A DNA stretch of 64,000 nucleotides. Source: Combretum micranthum (taxonomy: Eukaryota > Streptophyta > Magnoliopsida > Myrtales > Combretaceae). Position numbers and translations under genes: made by a program. The notes under the pieces were generated by a model. That model had not been told where the DNA came from and did no database searches. It saw only the letters and a program-made list of their open reading frames with translations. Shown here in pieces: positions 1-12,505 of the stretch. The stretch lies in the NCBI GenBank assembly GCA_024138025.1, contig JAMXBD010001108.1:418114-482113 (forward strand), given 5' to 3'. Position 1 is the first letter of the stretch. Every line of letters begins with the position of its first letter.

Positions 1-1690
1 TATGGGTAGTGTCTCCATAGCTTCAAAGCATGCACAACTACTGCTAATTCTAGATCATGAGTAGGATAATTCCTCTTATAAGGCTTTAACTGTCTGGAAG
101 CGTATGCTATAACCCTGCCTCCTTGCATCAGCACACATCTTAAACCTTGTATAGAGGCGTCACTATAAATAGCATACTCCTCACCACTCACAGGTAAGGC
201 TAGTACTGGAGCAGACACTAACTTATTCTTCAACAACTAGAAACTAGCTCCACAGCTTTCACTCCATTCATACTTCACTCCTTTCTATGTCAACCGGGTC
301 AAAAGATTGGTAATTTTGGAAAAATCTTCCACAAATCTTCTGTAATATACTGCCATTCCTAGAAAACTTCTAATTTCCGTCATAATCTTAGGTCTTGGCC
401 ATTCAACAACTGCTTTGACTTTCTCAGGATCCATTGATATCCCACTACCATCAACAACATATTCTAAGAAAGATACCTGTTCCAACCAGAACTCACATTT
501 TCAAAACTTCGCATATAACTTTTCTTCCTTCAATCTGGTCAGAACTAATCTCAAGTGTTCTCCGTGCTCCTTTTAGTCCTTGAATACACCAATACGTCAT
601 CAATGAAGACTACCACAAACATATCAAGATATTCTCTGCAGACTCTGTTCATCAAATCCATAAATACTGTTGGTGCATTGGTGAGTCCAAAAGGCATGAC
701 AACAAATTCATAGTGTCCATCCCTTGTCCTAAAAGCTGTCTTTTGAATATCTTCTACTTTCTCTCTTAGCTGATGATATCCATATCTCAAATCTATTTTT
801 GAGAATACTAAAGCTCCTGTCAACCAGTCAAACAGATCATCAATCTGTGGCAAAGGATACTTGTTCTTGACTGTCACCTAATTCAACTCTCTGTAGTCGA
901 TGCACAGTCTCATACTGCCATCCTTCTTCTTGACAAACAAAACTGGAGCTCCCCAAGGTGAAACACTAGGTCTAATGAACTTCTTCTTCAACAAGTCATC
1001 CAACTGCACTTTAAGCTCAACAAGTTTTGTAGGAGCCATTCGATAAGGAGCTTTTGATTTCGGTGCAGTACCAGGTATCAAGTCAATACCAAACTCCACT
1101 TCCCTCTCTGGTGGTAATCTAGGCAGATCCTCTAGAAAAACTCCTGGATACTCACATACAATCGAAACATCCGATAACACTATCTCCTTCTTATCTTCTT
1201 TCACCATAGCAGTTAAAACTGATCCTCCCCACAGTTCATAGGTAGGTAGAACTGGAGGTCTTTGCACTACCAACTTATAAACAAACTGATCACCATCAGG
1301 CAAACTGACCTCTACTACCAGATTATGGCAATCAATCACCACATGGTACTTTGCCAACCAGTCTACACGTAAAATCACATCAAAATCTAACATATCTAGC
1401 ACTACCAAATCTGTAGGTAGATGTCTACCCTCTATCTCAATATCCACATTCCTACATATTCTATTTAATACAGATTTACTTCCCAAAGGAGTATTACCAG
1501 ATACACATCCAGATATAAACTCAGCAGACATACCACAAACAGACATAAAAAATTCAGAAACGCAAGAGAAACTGGCACCAGTTTCGGACAACACATATGC
1601 ACTATACAGGAGTATAAGAAACATACATGCGATAGTGTCCACATTAGAGGTCTCACTACGCTGTAAAGCGTAAACCTTTACTGGTGCTCA
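1..1690 (-). pseudogene. Degenerate pol: protease, reverse transcriptase, RNase H
   Basis: Minus-strand fragments in order: an aspartic protease region (about 1640-1200), the RT N-terminus ending CIDYRELN (about 880), the RT palm with the intact catalytic motif FIDDVLVYS (about 590), the RT thumb with [12 protein letters not shown] (about 330), and RNase H with YSDAS and [10 protein letters not shown] near the left edge. The enzyme would copy the element's RNA into DNA in virus-like particles. It cannot be made from this copy: a TAG interrupts the frame right after CIDYRELN (about 877), further stops lie between the palm and thumb, and the protease DSGA-type active site reads ETGA, so the catalytic Asp appears to be Glu. 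Family assignment is firm; activity is excluded. Confidence 0.88.
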
Positions 1691-1720
1691 CTTCCCCTAG
1701 CCAGAATAAACTCTACCTTA

Positions 1721-2752
1721 CTACTCCCCTTTATAATCTACAGCTCTATGTCCCCTCTGCCTACACTTGAAGCAGAAAACCTGTGGAATGACTTTGTTTG
1801 TGTAGGTATTACTCTTGTGTCCCAACTTACCACAGGAAAAGCAAGCATTCTCTACCCACTTGCAATCCTTCACATCATGTGGTCCAAGGCATCTTGTGCA
1901 TCTTCTATTTGTATTATGTACTGCTGGCCTGAAATTCTATGTGATAGGCCTCTTGCCTCTATCATGTATCAGTACACCAGCTGCTGGCCTCTTGCCCAAG
2001 AATACCTTATTCTTCTGTGGCTCACGGCTTCTAATCTTGCTCAAGCCCTGCTCTACTATCTTGGCTTTGTTCACCACAGCTGAGTAGTTGCTCAAATCCA
2101 TCAGATTTACCTGATATTGGATCTCGTGCTCTAGTCTAGTGATGAATCTGCTAACCTTGGCTTCTTCACTCTCTTTTAAAGCGTTAGGTAGAAATCTCAT
2201 CAGCCTGCCTCATATTCTTCCACTATCATCTTTCCTTGCTGTAAGGTGTAATACTCTTAAAGCATTCTCTACTTAACACTGTCAGGAAAGAATTCTCTGT
2301 AGAAGGCCTGTTGAAGCATTTGCCATGTAATCATACCAGTCATGTGTCTTTTGGTGCTCAACCACCAGTTATTGGCTCTCCCGGTCAACAAATAGAAGGC
2401 ATACTCAACTTTCTTGTTTTCTGGAATATCCAGAGCAGCAAACGTCTTCTCAACCTCTTCCATCCACAACTGTGCTTCGAGAGGTTTGCCTGGTACTGGC
2501 TCAAACTTATGCACCAGGTCCACAAATTTGTTCAGACTAAGCACATCTGCATGCCTCTCCTCATATCCTGCTGCTACTGACCAACCACTCCTAACAAAGC
2601 ATTCACAGCCTACATAAGCTGTGCAGCATCAATCGGAACCTGCTGTCTAATAGGTGGAGGTGGTGGAAAGTCCTAATTCTGAGTCTGCTGCTCATCCTGC
2701 TGCTGCACCAAATCCTCATTCTCCTCAGGAATCCTTCTCCTTAGAGGCATTC
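1721..2752 (-). pseudogene. Degenerate gag with two damaged zinc knuckles
   Basis: The frame starts at a minus-strand ATG near 2752 (MPLRRRIPEENEDLVQQQ), meets a TAG after about 23 codons, and continues as capsid-like segments. One (2544-2269) has LWMEEVEKTF and YLLTGRANNWW, typical of plant Ty3/gypsy gag; the next (2200-1937) has FITRLEHEIQYQV. Downstream are two CCHC knuckles (about 1845-1730): CFSCGKLGHKSNTY and CFKCRQRGHRAVDY. In both the last Cys of CX2CX4HX4C is Tyr, so zinc binding should be lost. The frame ends at a TAG at 1721-1723. Gag would package the element RNA; this copy is dead. Confidence 0.85.
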
Positions 2753-2923
2753 TAACACAACAAAACATCCCAAAATTAGAATAAAGTTATCCAACTCAAG
2801 ATCAAAACTTAAATCTATAAGACAACATCAAACTTAACTAAATAATAACCTATTATTCTACCCCACTCAAATCTCAACGTCCTAAGGAATCAAAACTTAA
2901 ATCTATATGATTCAAAACCTATT

Positions 2924-2935
2924 GCTTTGATACCA
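2924..2935 (-). promoter_or_regulatory. Primer binding site for initiator tRNA-Met
   Basis: The minus strand reads TGGTATCAAAGC, one mismatch from the usual TGGTATCAGAGC complementary to the 3' end of initiator tRNA-Met. It sits 7 nt inside the LTR end and about 170 nt upstream of the gag start, as expected for minus-strand priming in this group. Confidence 0.85.
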
Positions 2936-2942
2936 AATAAGC

Positions 2943-4649
2943 TGTAACGCCCTAACCTGAAGGCATTACAACCCGCCACATATCCTCTCTTATATAGGAT
3001 ACGCAAAGGCTCTAATATCCATAATAATACATTAATCACCTGTAACACACATAAGGTATCTCATAGGATACAAAACCTGTTTAAGTTAAAAACATATACT
3101 TCATAAAACATAAACTCCTGGTACTAACATAAAATCCAAGTTGACATAACATAGCCAACAAATTCATCTGAAACTAAAAATTGTTTACATAAAAAATCCT
3201 TTCATTGCAACCAACCTAAACATCCAACTATAGCTTCAAAAGACCTAAGCGTTTCTTTTCTTTAGAAAATTTGATATCTGAAGACTAGCTCTAGGTTAGG
3301 TAGGCAGGTCCACTATCGCCATCCCCATTATCAAAGAATAACTCATATCCTGAAAGATCATATACTATATCCTCTTCACTTGTACCTAAAATTTAAAAGA
3401 ATGAGTGGCGACGCCCAGTACGAAAACTCTAATCCAAAAATAAATGATATGCACATACATCAAACAGATAATTCATGCAACTTAAGCTAATGCAAACAAT
3501 CATATTATTATCTTTCTTATGCCAACAAAACAACACAGTCCAGTATTAGGTATACTCTAATCCCGAACCTAGAATTACTCAGACCCCTTGAAAATCAAAC
3601 AAATTTTTGAAAATAAATAATCATATACATATATGGATGAGTGGGCACTCCCCAAACACCCCGAATCTAAAATACCTAATTCTACCAGAATCATATCAAG
3701 GCATAAGTCCACTCGAGACAACCTCACACTAAGATCATCAGGGTGCCTCACTAGTATCACTGTCTGCTAGGTCTTTACAGGTCAAAGCCAAGCACAACCA
3801 AATTGACAATTATTAAACCGAATATATTTAGGTTTATTATGAAATTCTGTTCCTACAACCATTCAATCAATACTAAACTTACAAGCAAAAACAACAAGCA
3901 GGGATTGGTCGTACCTTTCTCAATTCCAAGAATACAAATCAAATCCTCAAATCCAATTTCAACAACAACAAAGACAACCCGAACTCCACAAACTTCTATA
4001 ACAACACCAACAACAATTCCACAAACTCCAAATATCTTGTTACAACATATATATATACACACATCAACAGATATGAACACATTATCCATATATCCTAACA
4101 TACATGAATTCTAAAAAAAGATCCCAACTTGAGAAGAAATCTCCGCTATTTGCACCGTCTATTCCAATCAAACTCCACAAATATCCTCAAAAACAATAAT
4201 GAACCGCACAAAAACTCCACATACACCAAATATTTTTCCAAAACCCTAATTTACATAACATAAAGAACGTATAAGGGTTGTTTAACTCGTATTTTGTTTG
4301 AATCCATCATAGAGGAGATAAACTTACTGATTTGAATCACTAAAACCCAACTTGCATTCATCAATCACAGATCTCAACACGTGCTAGTGTTTCCTTCACA
4401 AGAACCTTCATGCAAAATCCAACTAAACCCTAAGAAAACTTATACAAATTCATATATAACCCATAGGAGAAAGTGAAGATCACTTACTTTGGATCAAAAA
4501 CACCTTCTTGATGATTCTCCGACCCTAGAACTCCAATAACGCTCCAAAACTCTCTTATACAAAGGAAAAAGATGAATAAACTTTTCTATCGAAACCTTCT
4601 TCTCGCGTCTCGTATTTATAGAAATTGCTCATACGACGGTACTTACGCG
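2943..4649 (-). repeat. LTR of the gypsy element, R/U5 side
   Basis: This is the inner part of the 5' LTR, between the primer binding site and the nested LTR. It includes a TATA box (4613-4620), a leader, a good GT donor (GTAAGTG at 4481-4487) and an acceptor-like TTTTAG (AG at 3386-3387). The terminal 28 bp form an imperfect dyad (TGTAACGCC with GGCATTACA). The open frames in it are not conserved and I do not call them genes. Confidence 0.75.
4613..4620 (-). promoter_or_regulatory. LTR TATA box
   Basis: TATAAATA on the minus strand, just downstream of the GC-rich block and about 130 nt upstream of a consensus splice donor. This is the best candidate core promoter of the gypsy element. Confidence 0.6.
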
Positions 4650-7600
4650 TGTCACGTCCCGAAGGGTACCCTAAACGTGGCAGTCCGCCGTACACAATAT
4701 TAAAGCCTAAGAATGACCACCTCAGTCACGCGAAGGCTTCCATACTATGTACAAGGTGTCTAACACATAGAGGAGACACATCGGAATGATACATTTTATG
4801 TTGATACAATTGAGTAACAATGTAAAGGAAATAAAAATTTACTATACTTCATATACAAACCACTGTACTTCATATATGAATCACTATACTTCAAAATACA
4901 AATCATTCAACTTCCATTTCAATTCATCAAAAGATTCAACTACATAAAACTATTACAAGGCAAATCATAAAACCTAGTTGATAACTTCAAACATTCATGT
5001 TCTTTGCCGAAATCCCGAAGTCATTTCCGGCTCCAACCATTCAGTCCCCACTTTACACTCTTGAAATAACCTGCTCATTTAAACAACTATTGGGGTATAA
5101 GCTACACTAGCTTAGTGAGAATTCCCTTAGTTCTGTACCATAACAAACAAGTTAAAATCAGTCATATGCTATGCATGAACAAACACGTGAGCAAGCAATT
5201 ATGCATGGGCATCCGGAACCCACACATAGGACGAATTTACGCCCTTCGTATCTTGGGTTAGGAATGGCATTGAGTCTACACGACCGCATCTAGTCCCCAA
5301 GCCCTCGGCTCTTAGCACTCAACTTGGCTAGGCTCATCAAAGAATGCATCCACATGCGCCTTAGTACCCCTGAATGAGCTCTAGCACCGGGCTCGTTATC
5401 CAAACGAGGCAACAACGGACCATACCAATCGACCTGCGTATAGTAGCATGCTACCAAATGCAATATGTCCAATGTGATGCATGACCAATTTAATTTTTGC
5501 TTAGGACAAAAATATTTATACATTCTTTAGAGTGACCAACTAATATCACACATATAACAGGAATAATATGAACGGTGTAGTTATCCAATCAAATCGTGGT
5601 TTCGATATGCTTTAGTATTCTTTGGCATACATTCATCACAATCTCATCATATATCCCATCCCCATTCATATCGATTTTTCTCTTGTTCCTATAATTCTAA
5701 TGCAACTAACTACAATCACAATCAAGGTAACAAAACAAGGAGAAAACTCACTCGGCCATTGGATCACTGGTCTTCTAGTAATAATAATTCGATGGTAGGG
5801 AATCGTCGATCTCGGGATCTCCTAAAAAGGAAGAAATACTCTAATAAGTATTTCATCACTTAACTAATCCAAACTATCTCATTCAAACTATCAAATTCGC
5901 AATTCGCGTCCTAAGCGGGAATTCCAACTTAAAACGGCCATAACTTGGTCATTTTAACTCGGAATCTCGCAAATTATATATCGATTTCTATCTACTTCGA
6001 AATATCTATCCAATTATAATATTATTTTCAAGTTTTGAAAACTTTGAAGCTTCAAAAAGTTCGGATCAGATTAGGGAAGCAACAATTTCAATTTCAATTT
6101 CCAAAAAAATAGCTTCGTAAATGTTTGTAATGTTCCTACTATATAAATTAGCTATATATGCAATATGAGTGATCTCCTAACATGAATGGCATGAAATGAG
6201 TTTCATGTATGCATGATCTTGATGATTTTTGGTAAAAGAAAATTTAGAACTCCTTATTTTGCAAGACTTCAACTATAACTACTTTTTGAAAATATAGTTT
6301 TCTAACTTTGATCATTTCCATTTGTTTTGGATTTATTACTTAAGAAAATATAATTATTTTTGTCAAAATTGAGTCTTCATTATATATACTACTTATGACC
6401 TTCATTTCTTCATAAAAATTTCCATTTTATACTTGGTAAACATGTTTTCAAGTGGGGTTGATTCCAAAATCCGAATTTGGTAAAAATTGGTTTTTGAGTG
6501 ATTCCTTTGAGTAAAAATCATTTGATATTTAGAAAATTAGGGCTCAATCATACATAAACACTAAGGACTTCATTCTTACACAAAAATTTGCATTTTACAC
6601 TTTGCAAATATATTTTCCAGTATGATTTACTCAAAAATCCGAATTTTAGAAAATCCACTTTTTGAATGATTCATTTGGGAAAAACTTGTTTAATGCATTA
6701 AAATTTAAGACTTTACTACATCTATTGTCTAAGGACTTCATTTAACACATAAAACTTGCAATTTGAGCTCAAATACTAAGTGATTACATATGCATCATCT
6801 TAAATTACGAGTTTGACAATTTGATCACTAACTCAAATTTTTCCATTTTAATTCCATTACTTGTTTTATACATTACTCATGCCTAAACTCATTTTAACTT
6901 GTAAAAATCATTACTTAATGATACCTATTACCTATATACTTTATTTTTCACATAAAACATGAGTTTTGGAGTTGATAAATGGGTTTTAAAAATTGGTCTT
7001 GGTTGGGATCCGAATTTAGAAAATTTATTCTTGGTCATATCTTTTGATAAAATCTATCTAAGCTTGTGAAAATCCATTCCTTACATATCATATCTTATGA
7101 GCCATTCATTTCTTAAATAAAAACTTCATTTTTGAGTTGGAAAACATCTTTTTAAAATATGTCTTGACCAAAATCCGAAAATAAGATTTTTATTTTGGAA
7201 ATAACTTTTGAAAATCATATTAGATTCTTGTAAAAAGAAGTCTTGATGATATACATATATTAAGCCTTTATTTTCTTAAGTAAGAATTACACTTTGACAC
7301 TTGGAAAGTGGTTTTTAAATTGGGTCTTGCCAAAATACGAATTTCACAAATTTTGTTCAAGTTCAAATCTAAGATCTACACATAATATGAACATACATCT
7401 AAAAGAAACCCATGGTAACAAACTTTAAACTCATAGATCTAAACTTTGCTCATCAAAATTACTCATTTATGTTATCTATACCCTAAGCCCCTCATTTTAA
7501 ATGAAAAATACACATTTTGAAGTTGAAAACCCACTTTTCTAAATATGGTTCCATTTTCATCCGAATTTTCAAAAGTTGTTTTTGTTGAAAATAAAATAGA

Positions 7601-9734
7601 TCTTGAGTTTCCTACAATTTTTCTACCATCATCATGCTATAGCAAGTTGTTCATGAACATAAACAAATATCTAATGCATTTATGAACTCAAAACACTAGA
7701 TCTAGTCTTCTAAACTAGTTTTAAATGCATGAATCACAAAGATAGACATGTGGATGATAGATCTATACATAAATCATAAGAAATAACAAAGATAACAACT
7801 TAAATAACAAGATCCATGGCATAAACGAAAATCAAAGCTACAAAAACTGAGGTCTACAAAACATATCAACTCTAAACAAGAAAATAATTGAAATACAAGA
7901 TAATAAAAGTAGAGAAAAGGATGTTTCATTTTGGCATCATCATCCTAAGCTTTTAAGCTTATGGAAGGTCATTTGATGCATGAAACCTTCATTACACTTT
8001 ACCTATATCACCTATGGAGCTTTGGGAAGAAGATTTGCTTAGAAATCTTTAAGAAATAGGTGGAAGCTAATGGAAGATGTGGGGGCAGCTTGGTTCTTGA
8101 AGAAACAAGAATAAGAAGAAGAAGAAAAGAGAGGAAATAGAGAGAGAAAGGTTAAAGAATGAAAGGGAGAAAGTGAGTAAATGAAGGAGTAAGAAAATGA
8201 GTGTTTTAATTGTAAGAAAAGAAGAAAAAAAAAAAACAAGGCAGCCAAGTGTGTGTGTGTTGCACGTGAATGTGTAGGAGGGAGAGAGAGGAATTTTGTT
8301 GAATTTTGACTCAAATTTGAATTGTATAATTAATGTGTAATGTAACTTTTTAAAGAATGATTGAAATATGATTAATTTTAGTCAAAATAGGAGTAAATTA
8401 AAGGACAATGGCAGCCATGAATGAGTCAAAAATCTGCCATGAATTGTGGGATAATGTGTAGAAAGATTGAAGTGAAAAGAAAGTGATATGTGTAAGGTAT
8501 ACTTGAAGGTATGGGTTGTAAATGTACTTTTTTAATAAAATAAATTAAAATAAAATAAAATTGGAAAATTTATTCCAAATATTTGTAGCAAATTTTTCAT
8601 ATTTAAAATTAAATAATTATTTGAATTATTTTAGTATTTTAACAATTATGTTACCTGTATGATCAAAATACGCGAATATGGGATATAAATAATATTTTTA
8701 TAACCCGAAAAATTCTAAAAAATTATTTTATGAAAATAAATATATTTTTAAAATATTTTTCAATTATTAAATTAATTTATTTTATTTTTAGTATCGGGTC
8801 TTAAACAGAATCTGATCCCGTAAAGACCCGAAACGAATTAAATTTTAGAAAAACAAAAATTTCTATAACATATAAAATATTTATCAAAAAAAATAAGACT
8901 TTATAAGAATAATAAAATTTTGTAATGAAATAAAAATGAATAGTGCAAAAGATTAAGTCAATTACCGGTAACTAATGGAAATACGATAAATGTTATAACT
9001 GTAACTTTTATAACCCGAAAAATATATATAACTGATATATTTAAAATGTTATGAAATTACGAGTCTAACGGTATTATTGGTATATTTTTTATATCTCGAA
9101 GCCCCGATACAACGCTTTTCTAAGCCTGTATCCGAACGGGTTCGAAATAGTTAAAAATTTACCAATCTGATAATTATAAACGAACTTATATACTATGAGT
9201 TATTCTATATATTAAACTCAACATCTTGACCTCTTAGGGTTAGGGGCGCTAGATTGTCGGACTTACACTATTGTATTCCAGTTAGGGTTTCCGGGTGATT
9301 TCTGGTTTAGACCTTTGCCAATTTGGAAACTGATATTTATGTTTATATAACATATTTAATTTGAGAATTTATTTTAAATTTTATTTTTGTAAGTATTTAA
9401 TATCTCTTAATGTTTTCGGAATTCTTGAATTGAGTTACATTTTCGAAAGTCAATCGTTATTTGCTTTTAATAATTTGTTTTTTAGCTTTATATTACCCGT
9501 TTTTATAAGTCGGAGTTAAATATGGAACTTTTTGTATATCGTGGTTTTGAATTTGAAGACCACTGAGTTTTTATTTTATTGTTTAAAGATTTTCGTTTTC
9601 TCATGATTAAGAAGTTTCTGAATTCGTTCGTGATTTAGGACTTGTCGAAATTCGGTTTTAATTTGGAGTGATTTTTAGGGTTTATTTTCGAAGTTCATCT
9701 TGAAATTATTTACTGAAATCTTCCGGGGCTTACA
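4650..9734 (-). mobile_element. Solo LTR, long-LTR family A (5085 bp), duplicated site ACGCG
   Basis: On the plus strand it begins TGTCACGTCCCGAAGGG and ends GGGGCTTACA, so the minus strand runs TGTAAGCCCC...CGTGACA. ACGCG lies directly outside both ends (4645-4649, 9735-9739). No internal region or second LTR is present, so it is a solo LTR left by recombination. It shares long blocks with the copies at 20228, 38959, 43651, 59056 and 61581, including the block near 5918-5990 and a predicted mini-exon at 5752-5821. It lies inside the LTR of the gypsy element. The open frames at 5290-5523 and 8039-8314 are chance. Confidence 0.88.
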
Positions 9735-10005
9735 ACGCGCAGCGGTGTTCTTAATTTTGCCAGCGTACACCCTACGCTGGCCAAAATAACAACACAACAC
9801 TGCCGACGTTCATCGAGCCGTTGAATTCTCAAAATTTTCGATCCAATAACATATGTCGGCAAATCCATGAACGCCGGCGGCGTTCCTATCCGGCGTTAAA
9901 AGAAACGCTCGCGTATACCGACGGCGTTCCACCCAACGTTAAGAAAAACGCTACTATTTCCTTCCTACGCCGGCGGCGTAGATTCTCCAGATGGCGGCCT
10001 AGCAT
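9735..10005. repeat. GC-rich hairpin block in the gypsy LTR U3
   Basis: A GC-rich block in AT-rich surroundings with short perfect hairpins: 9759-9781 (9-bp stem, loop CACCC), 9869-9885 (7-bp stem, loop GGC) and 9965-9981 (7-bp stem, loop GGC). Variants of ACGCCGGCGGCGT recur. It lies just upstream of the element's TATA box once the nested LTR is removed. An Arg-rich open frame over it (9821-10060) is a composition effect. Confidence 0.7.
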
Positions 10006-10099
10006 CTGTCAAAAATTGCAAAAATCCGAACTTCAACATTCATTACCTAATCAAACTTAAACTTTTACAACTTACTTGTTTTGACCTTAAACTCATCCT

Positions 10100-11400
10100 A
10101 TATCATCTTATGATTCATAATCAAATATATTTTCATCTTCATATTTCCGTATATTACACAGCTACTAGTAATAACTCGTTAACTATTATCTAGCCGAATC
10201 AATTGTAAGATAGATATGCTGAACTCCCTACTAATTCTAACTAAAATCAAGTCAAAAACCTCAGATGAAAGATATGCACAAATTTCTCAAGATAAATCAA
10301 TTCACAAACAATGCATTTAGTTTTGATCAACCCTAGCCCCTTCATCTTTTAAAGGTGGATTCAATTAAATGAAACTTTATCTTGAACTATCGGGTTTCTC
10401 TAATATATTATTTACTCTCTTCAAGTTAATTAACCCCTAAACCTAATTGCAAAAGTAAGAATTTCTTCCTTCACAATTATCAAATTAGAATAGCATAAAG
10501 ATTATGAACCCTAATTGATAGAAAGTTGGAAAAACCCTATTTCTAGGTGGATTACACAACTTTTTTGCCCATGAGAGATCAAACCCATTAATTGAAATCT
10601 TCTTTCAAATTAACAAGAATCAAGTTTGTAATAACTTAGGCCTAAAATCATCACAAGCAACAATATAAATCATGAAACAAACTCAAAATTAATCTTCATT
10701 CAATAATAAACAAATCAATACGTGAAGGCTAGGATTTCTCAAAACCTAGGGCATACACAACTACTCTTTCATGAAGAGATTAACAACAATAATAAGTACA
10801 ATGGAAGAAAAGGAAAAGATCATGATGATAAAACCCTTTTGTAGAGGTGATGTTGTTCATCTCTAAGTTGTAGCACGAATTTCTTCTTCAAAAAGCTCTC
10901 CAAAATGCGTTCTAGGGTCTTTGGATGGAAATACAAGTGAATAAGTTCCTCTTTTTCAAGATAGGGCACTGGTATGTATATATATTAGTATGTACAGGAC
11001 CCCTATACGACCCGTGTATGCCGGGGTAGTGTACTCATTAACTTCGCGTGTTTTTCCTTTTTTGGCACATGTACATGACCTATTGTACACAACTGGTGTA
11101 TGTGGGGTCGTGTATCCTGGAGCTTCGAATTTTTCTTCAATTTTTCTCCTCCAAAAGTACACTACTAGTTATGGATAGCAACTCCACAAAAGGCTCCAAA
11201 GCTCTCCAAAATCTTGCCTTCTTTCATTAATAATCTTTTGAAAAGCCTAATTGTTCCATAATTATCCCTGAAACACAAAATTAGTTCAATAACAATCCTT
11301 TTCTTCAATAAATCAATTAAACAACATATGAAATATGCTCAATAATGCATCAACAATAAGAGTCTTAGGACACTTATCACTCTCACTTGCAAGAAAAGAT
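10100..11400 (-). repeat. Probable worn LTR fragment with GC-rich dyads
   Basis: No gene is visible. The minus strand looks like an LTR promoter and leader: a block with GTAC/GTATAC-type dyads at 10976-11115, then a leader with GGAGAGCTTTTTGAAG near 10890 and a long AT-rich tail. Boundaries and target duplication were not found. It may be a separate LTR inserted in or next to the gypsy element. The overlapping open frames at 10956-11230 are not protein-like. Confidence 0.35.
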
Positions 11401-12505
11401 CAATTAAACATGTAAGAAAATATGACGAGACTCCTGTGTCTGGGAAACTAATCTCTTACTAGTCAGCATTGTAAGTAAAACATGTCATCGCTCGCTTGAG
11501 AGGCAATGCTCTTACTAGGCAATAGTAACGCTTAAGATATTGTGCTTATAATTCACAACCTCTTATTGGTCATTAAATGTATTAGCATCATAAAGCTATA
11601 TAGATGCATATGTTATAAGGGATCTTTTATGAAAATATCATATAGATGAGACTTGCTTAGACTCAATGATCTAAGAGAACTCTTATAGTATTCAACGTAT
11701 TAGAGTAAAGCCATTACTTGCCAATGATAGTATTTGAACGATCCTTTTGAAAAGACTATTCAATTACACTTAAGGAGTTATGGTGGCATTTATTGCTTAG
11801 GATCAAAATCTCTAATTTTGTCAGTCAAGGGGCTATTTCGCACTACTTGATTACCCGGTATGAGTTACTAGAGAGGTTGTCTTTGTTAATTGCAATGGCT
11901 GGCAACGTGCCTAGGAGTTAACACTCTTACCAGTCTGTAGTCCATAAGCCTGACATGTCGTCGTGCACTTGGGAATCAATGCACTTACCAATCAACTGCA
12001 ACTTTAAATTTTTCCTTATAGAGTTTGTTTTATGAAGTCTTGAATTTCATATGGACTCTAAGACCATCATCATGGACAGTGCAAGCTTGGGATTCAAAGG
12101 TGGATTAACTATAGGTTAGAAAACAAGAATCATGATGATAGTCCCCTAACGGCTGTCGCACAACAGCAGATGCATAAAAAGCATCTTGTGAAGTATTCAT
12201 CATTGAAGCATGCCAAGGTGTCCTGCATAGAGAACATTGCATAAGAACGCCGTGCAATAAACATGTTGCAAGTTCAACATTATCCAATAGGGGATTTCCC
12301 TTTTGATAGTAATTCTCTCTTGATTGTTGACATGTTGCAATGTGAGAAGATAATAATTTGGTGCAATGGGGTGTATAAAAAAAAAAGTGCTTCATGCAAT
12401 CATTCCCCAATTTACTCATACCACCAAGGGAATGGACGATTACATTGTACAAATTGAGGAAGCGAGTCCGAATCATCTAGTGATAGTAGGGAGCCATATC
12501 ATTGT
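11401..12505. other. No gene recognised; degenerate repeated phrases
   Basis: Four related phrases of the type 'CTTGGGAATCAATGC.CTTACCA' occur in two pairs (about 11428-11525 and 11895-11995), which suggests an old tandem or transposon-derived sequence. A 123-codon minus frame (12105-12476) has no recognisable domain. The left duplicated site ATTGT of the next LTR is at 12501-12505. Confidence 0.3.

Larger units (their letters stand above)
1..10005 (-). mobile_element. Ty3/gypsy LTR retrotransposon (chromovirus-like), 5' part, split by a nested LTR
   Basis: Read on the minus strand the order is 5' LTR, primer binding site, gag, protease, reverse transcriptase, RNase H; integrase and the 3' LTR would lie left of the window. 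The LTR 3' end is at 2943 (GGCGTTACA on the minus strand), 7 nt from the primer binding site. The LTR is interrupted at 4650-9734 by a solo LTR flanked by ACGCG on both sides, so it resumes at 9735 in a GC-rich block. Its 5' boundary was not found; 10005 is only the end of the part I am confident belongs to it. The RT region resembles plant chromoviruses (YRRFVE.FSKI type motif), but the integrase and chromodomain that would settle the lineage are outside. Confidence 0.82.

Noticed and set aside
9821..10060. 79-codon Arg-rich frame
   Set aside because: Produced by the GC-rich hairpin words in the LTR; the plus strand is antisense to the element.
12105..12476. 123-codon minus frame
   Set aside because: No recognisable motif; overlaps a frame on the other strand.
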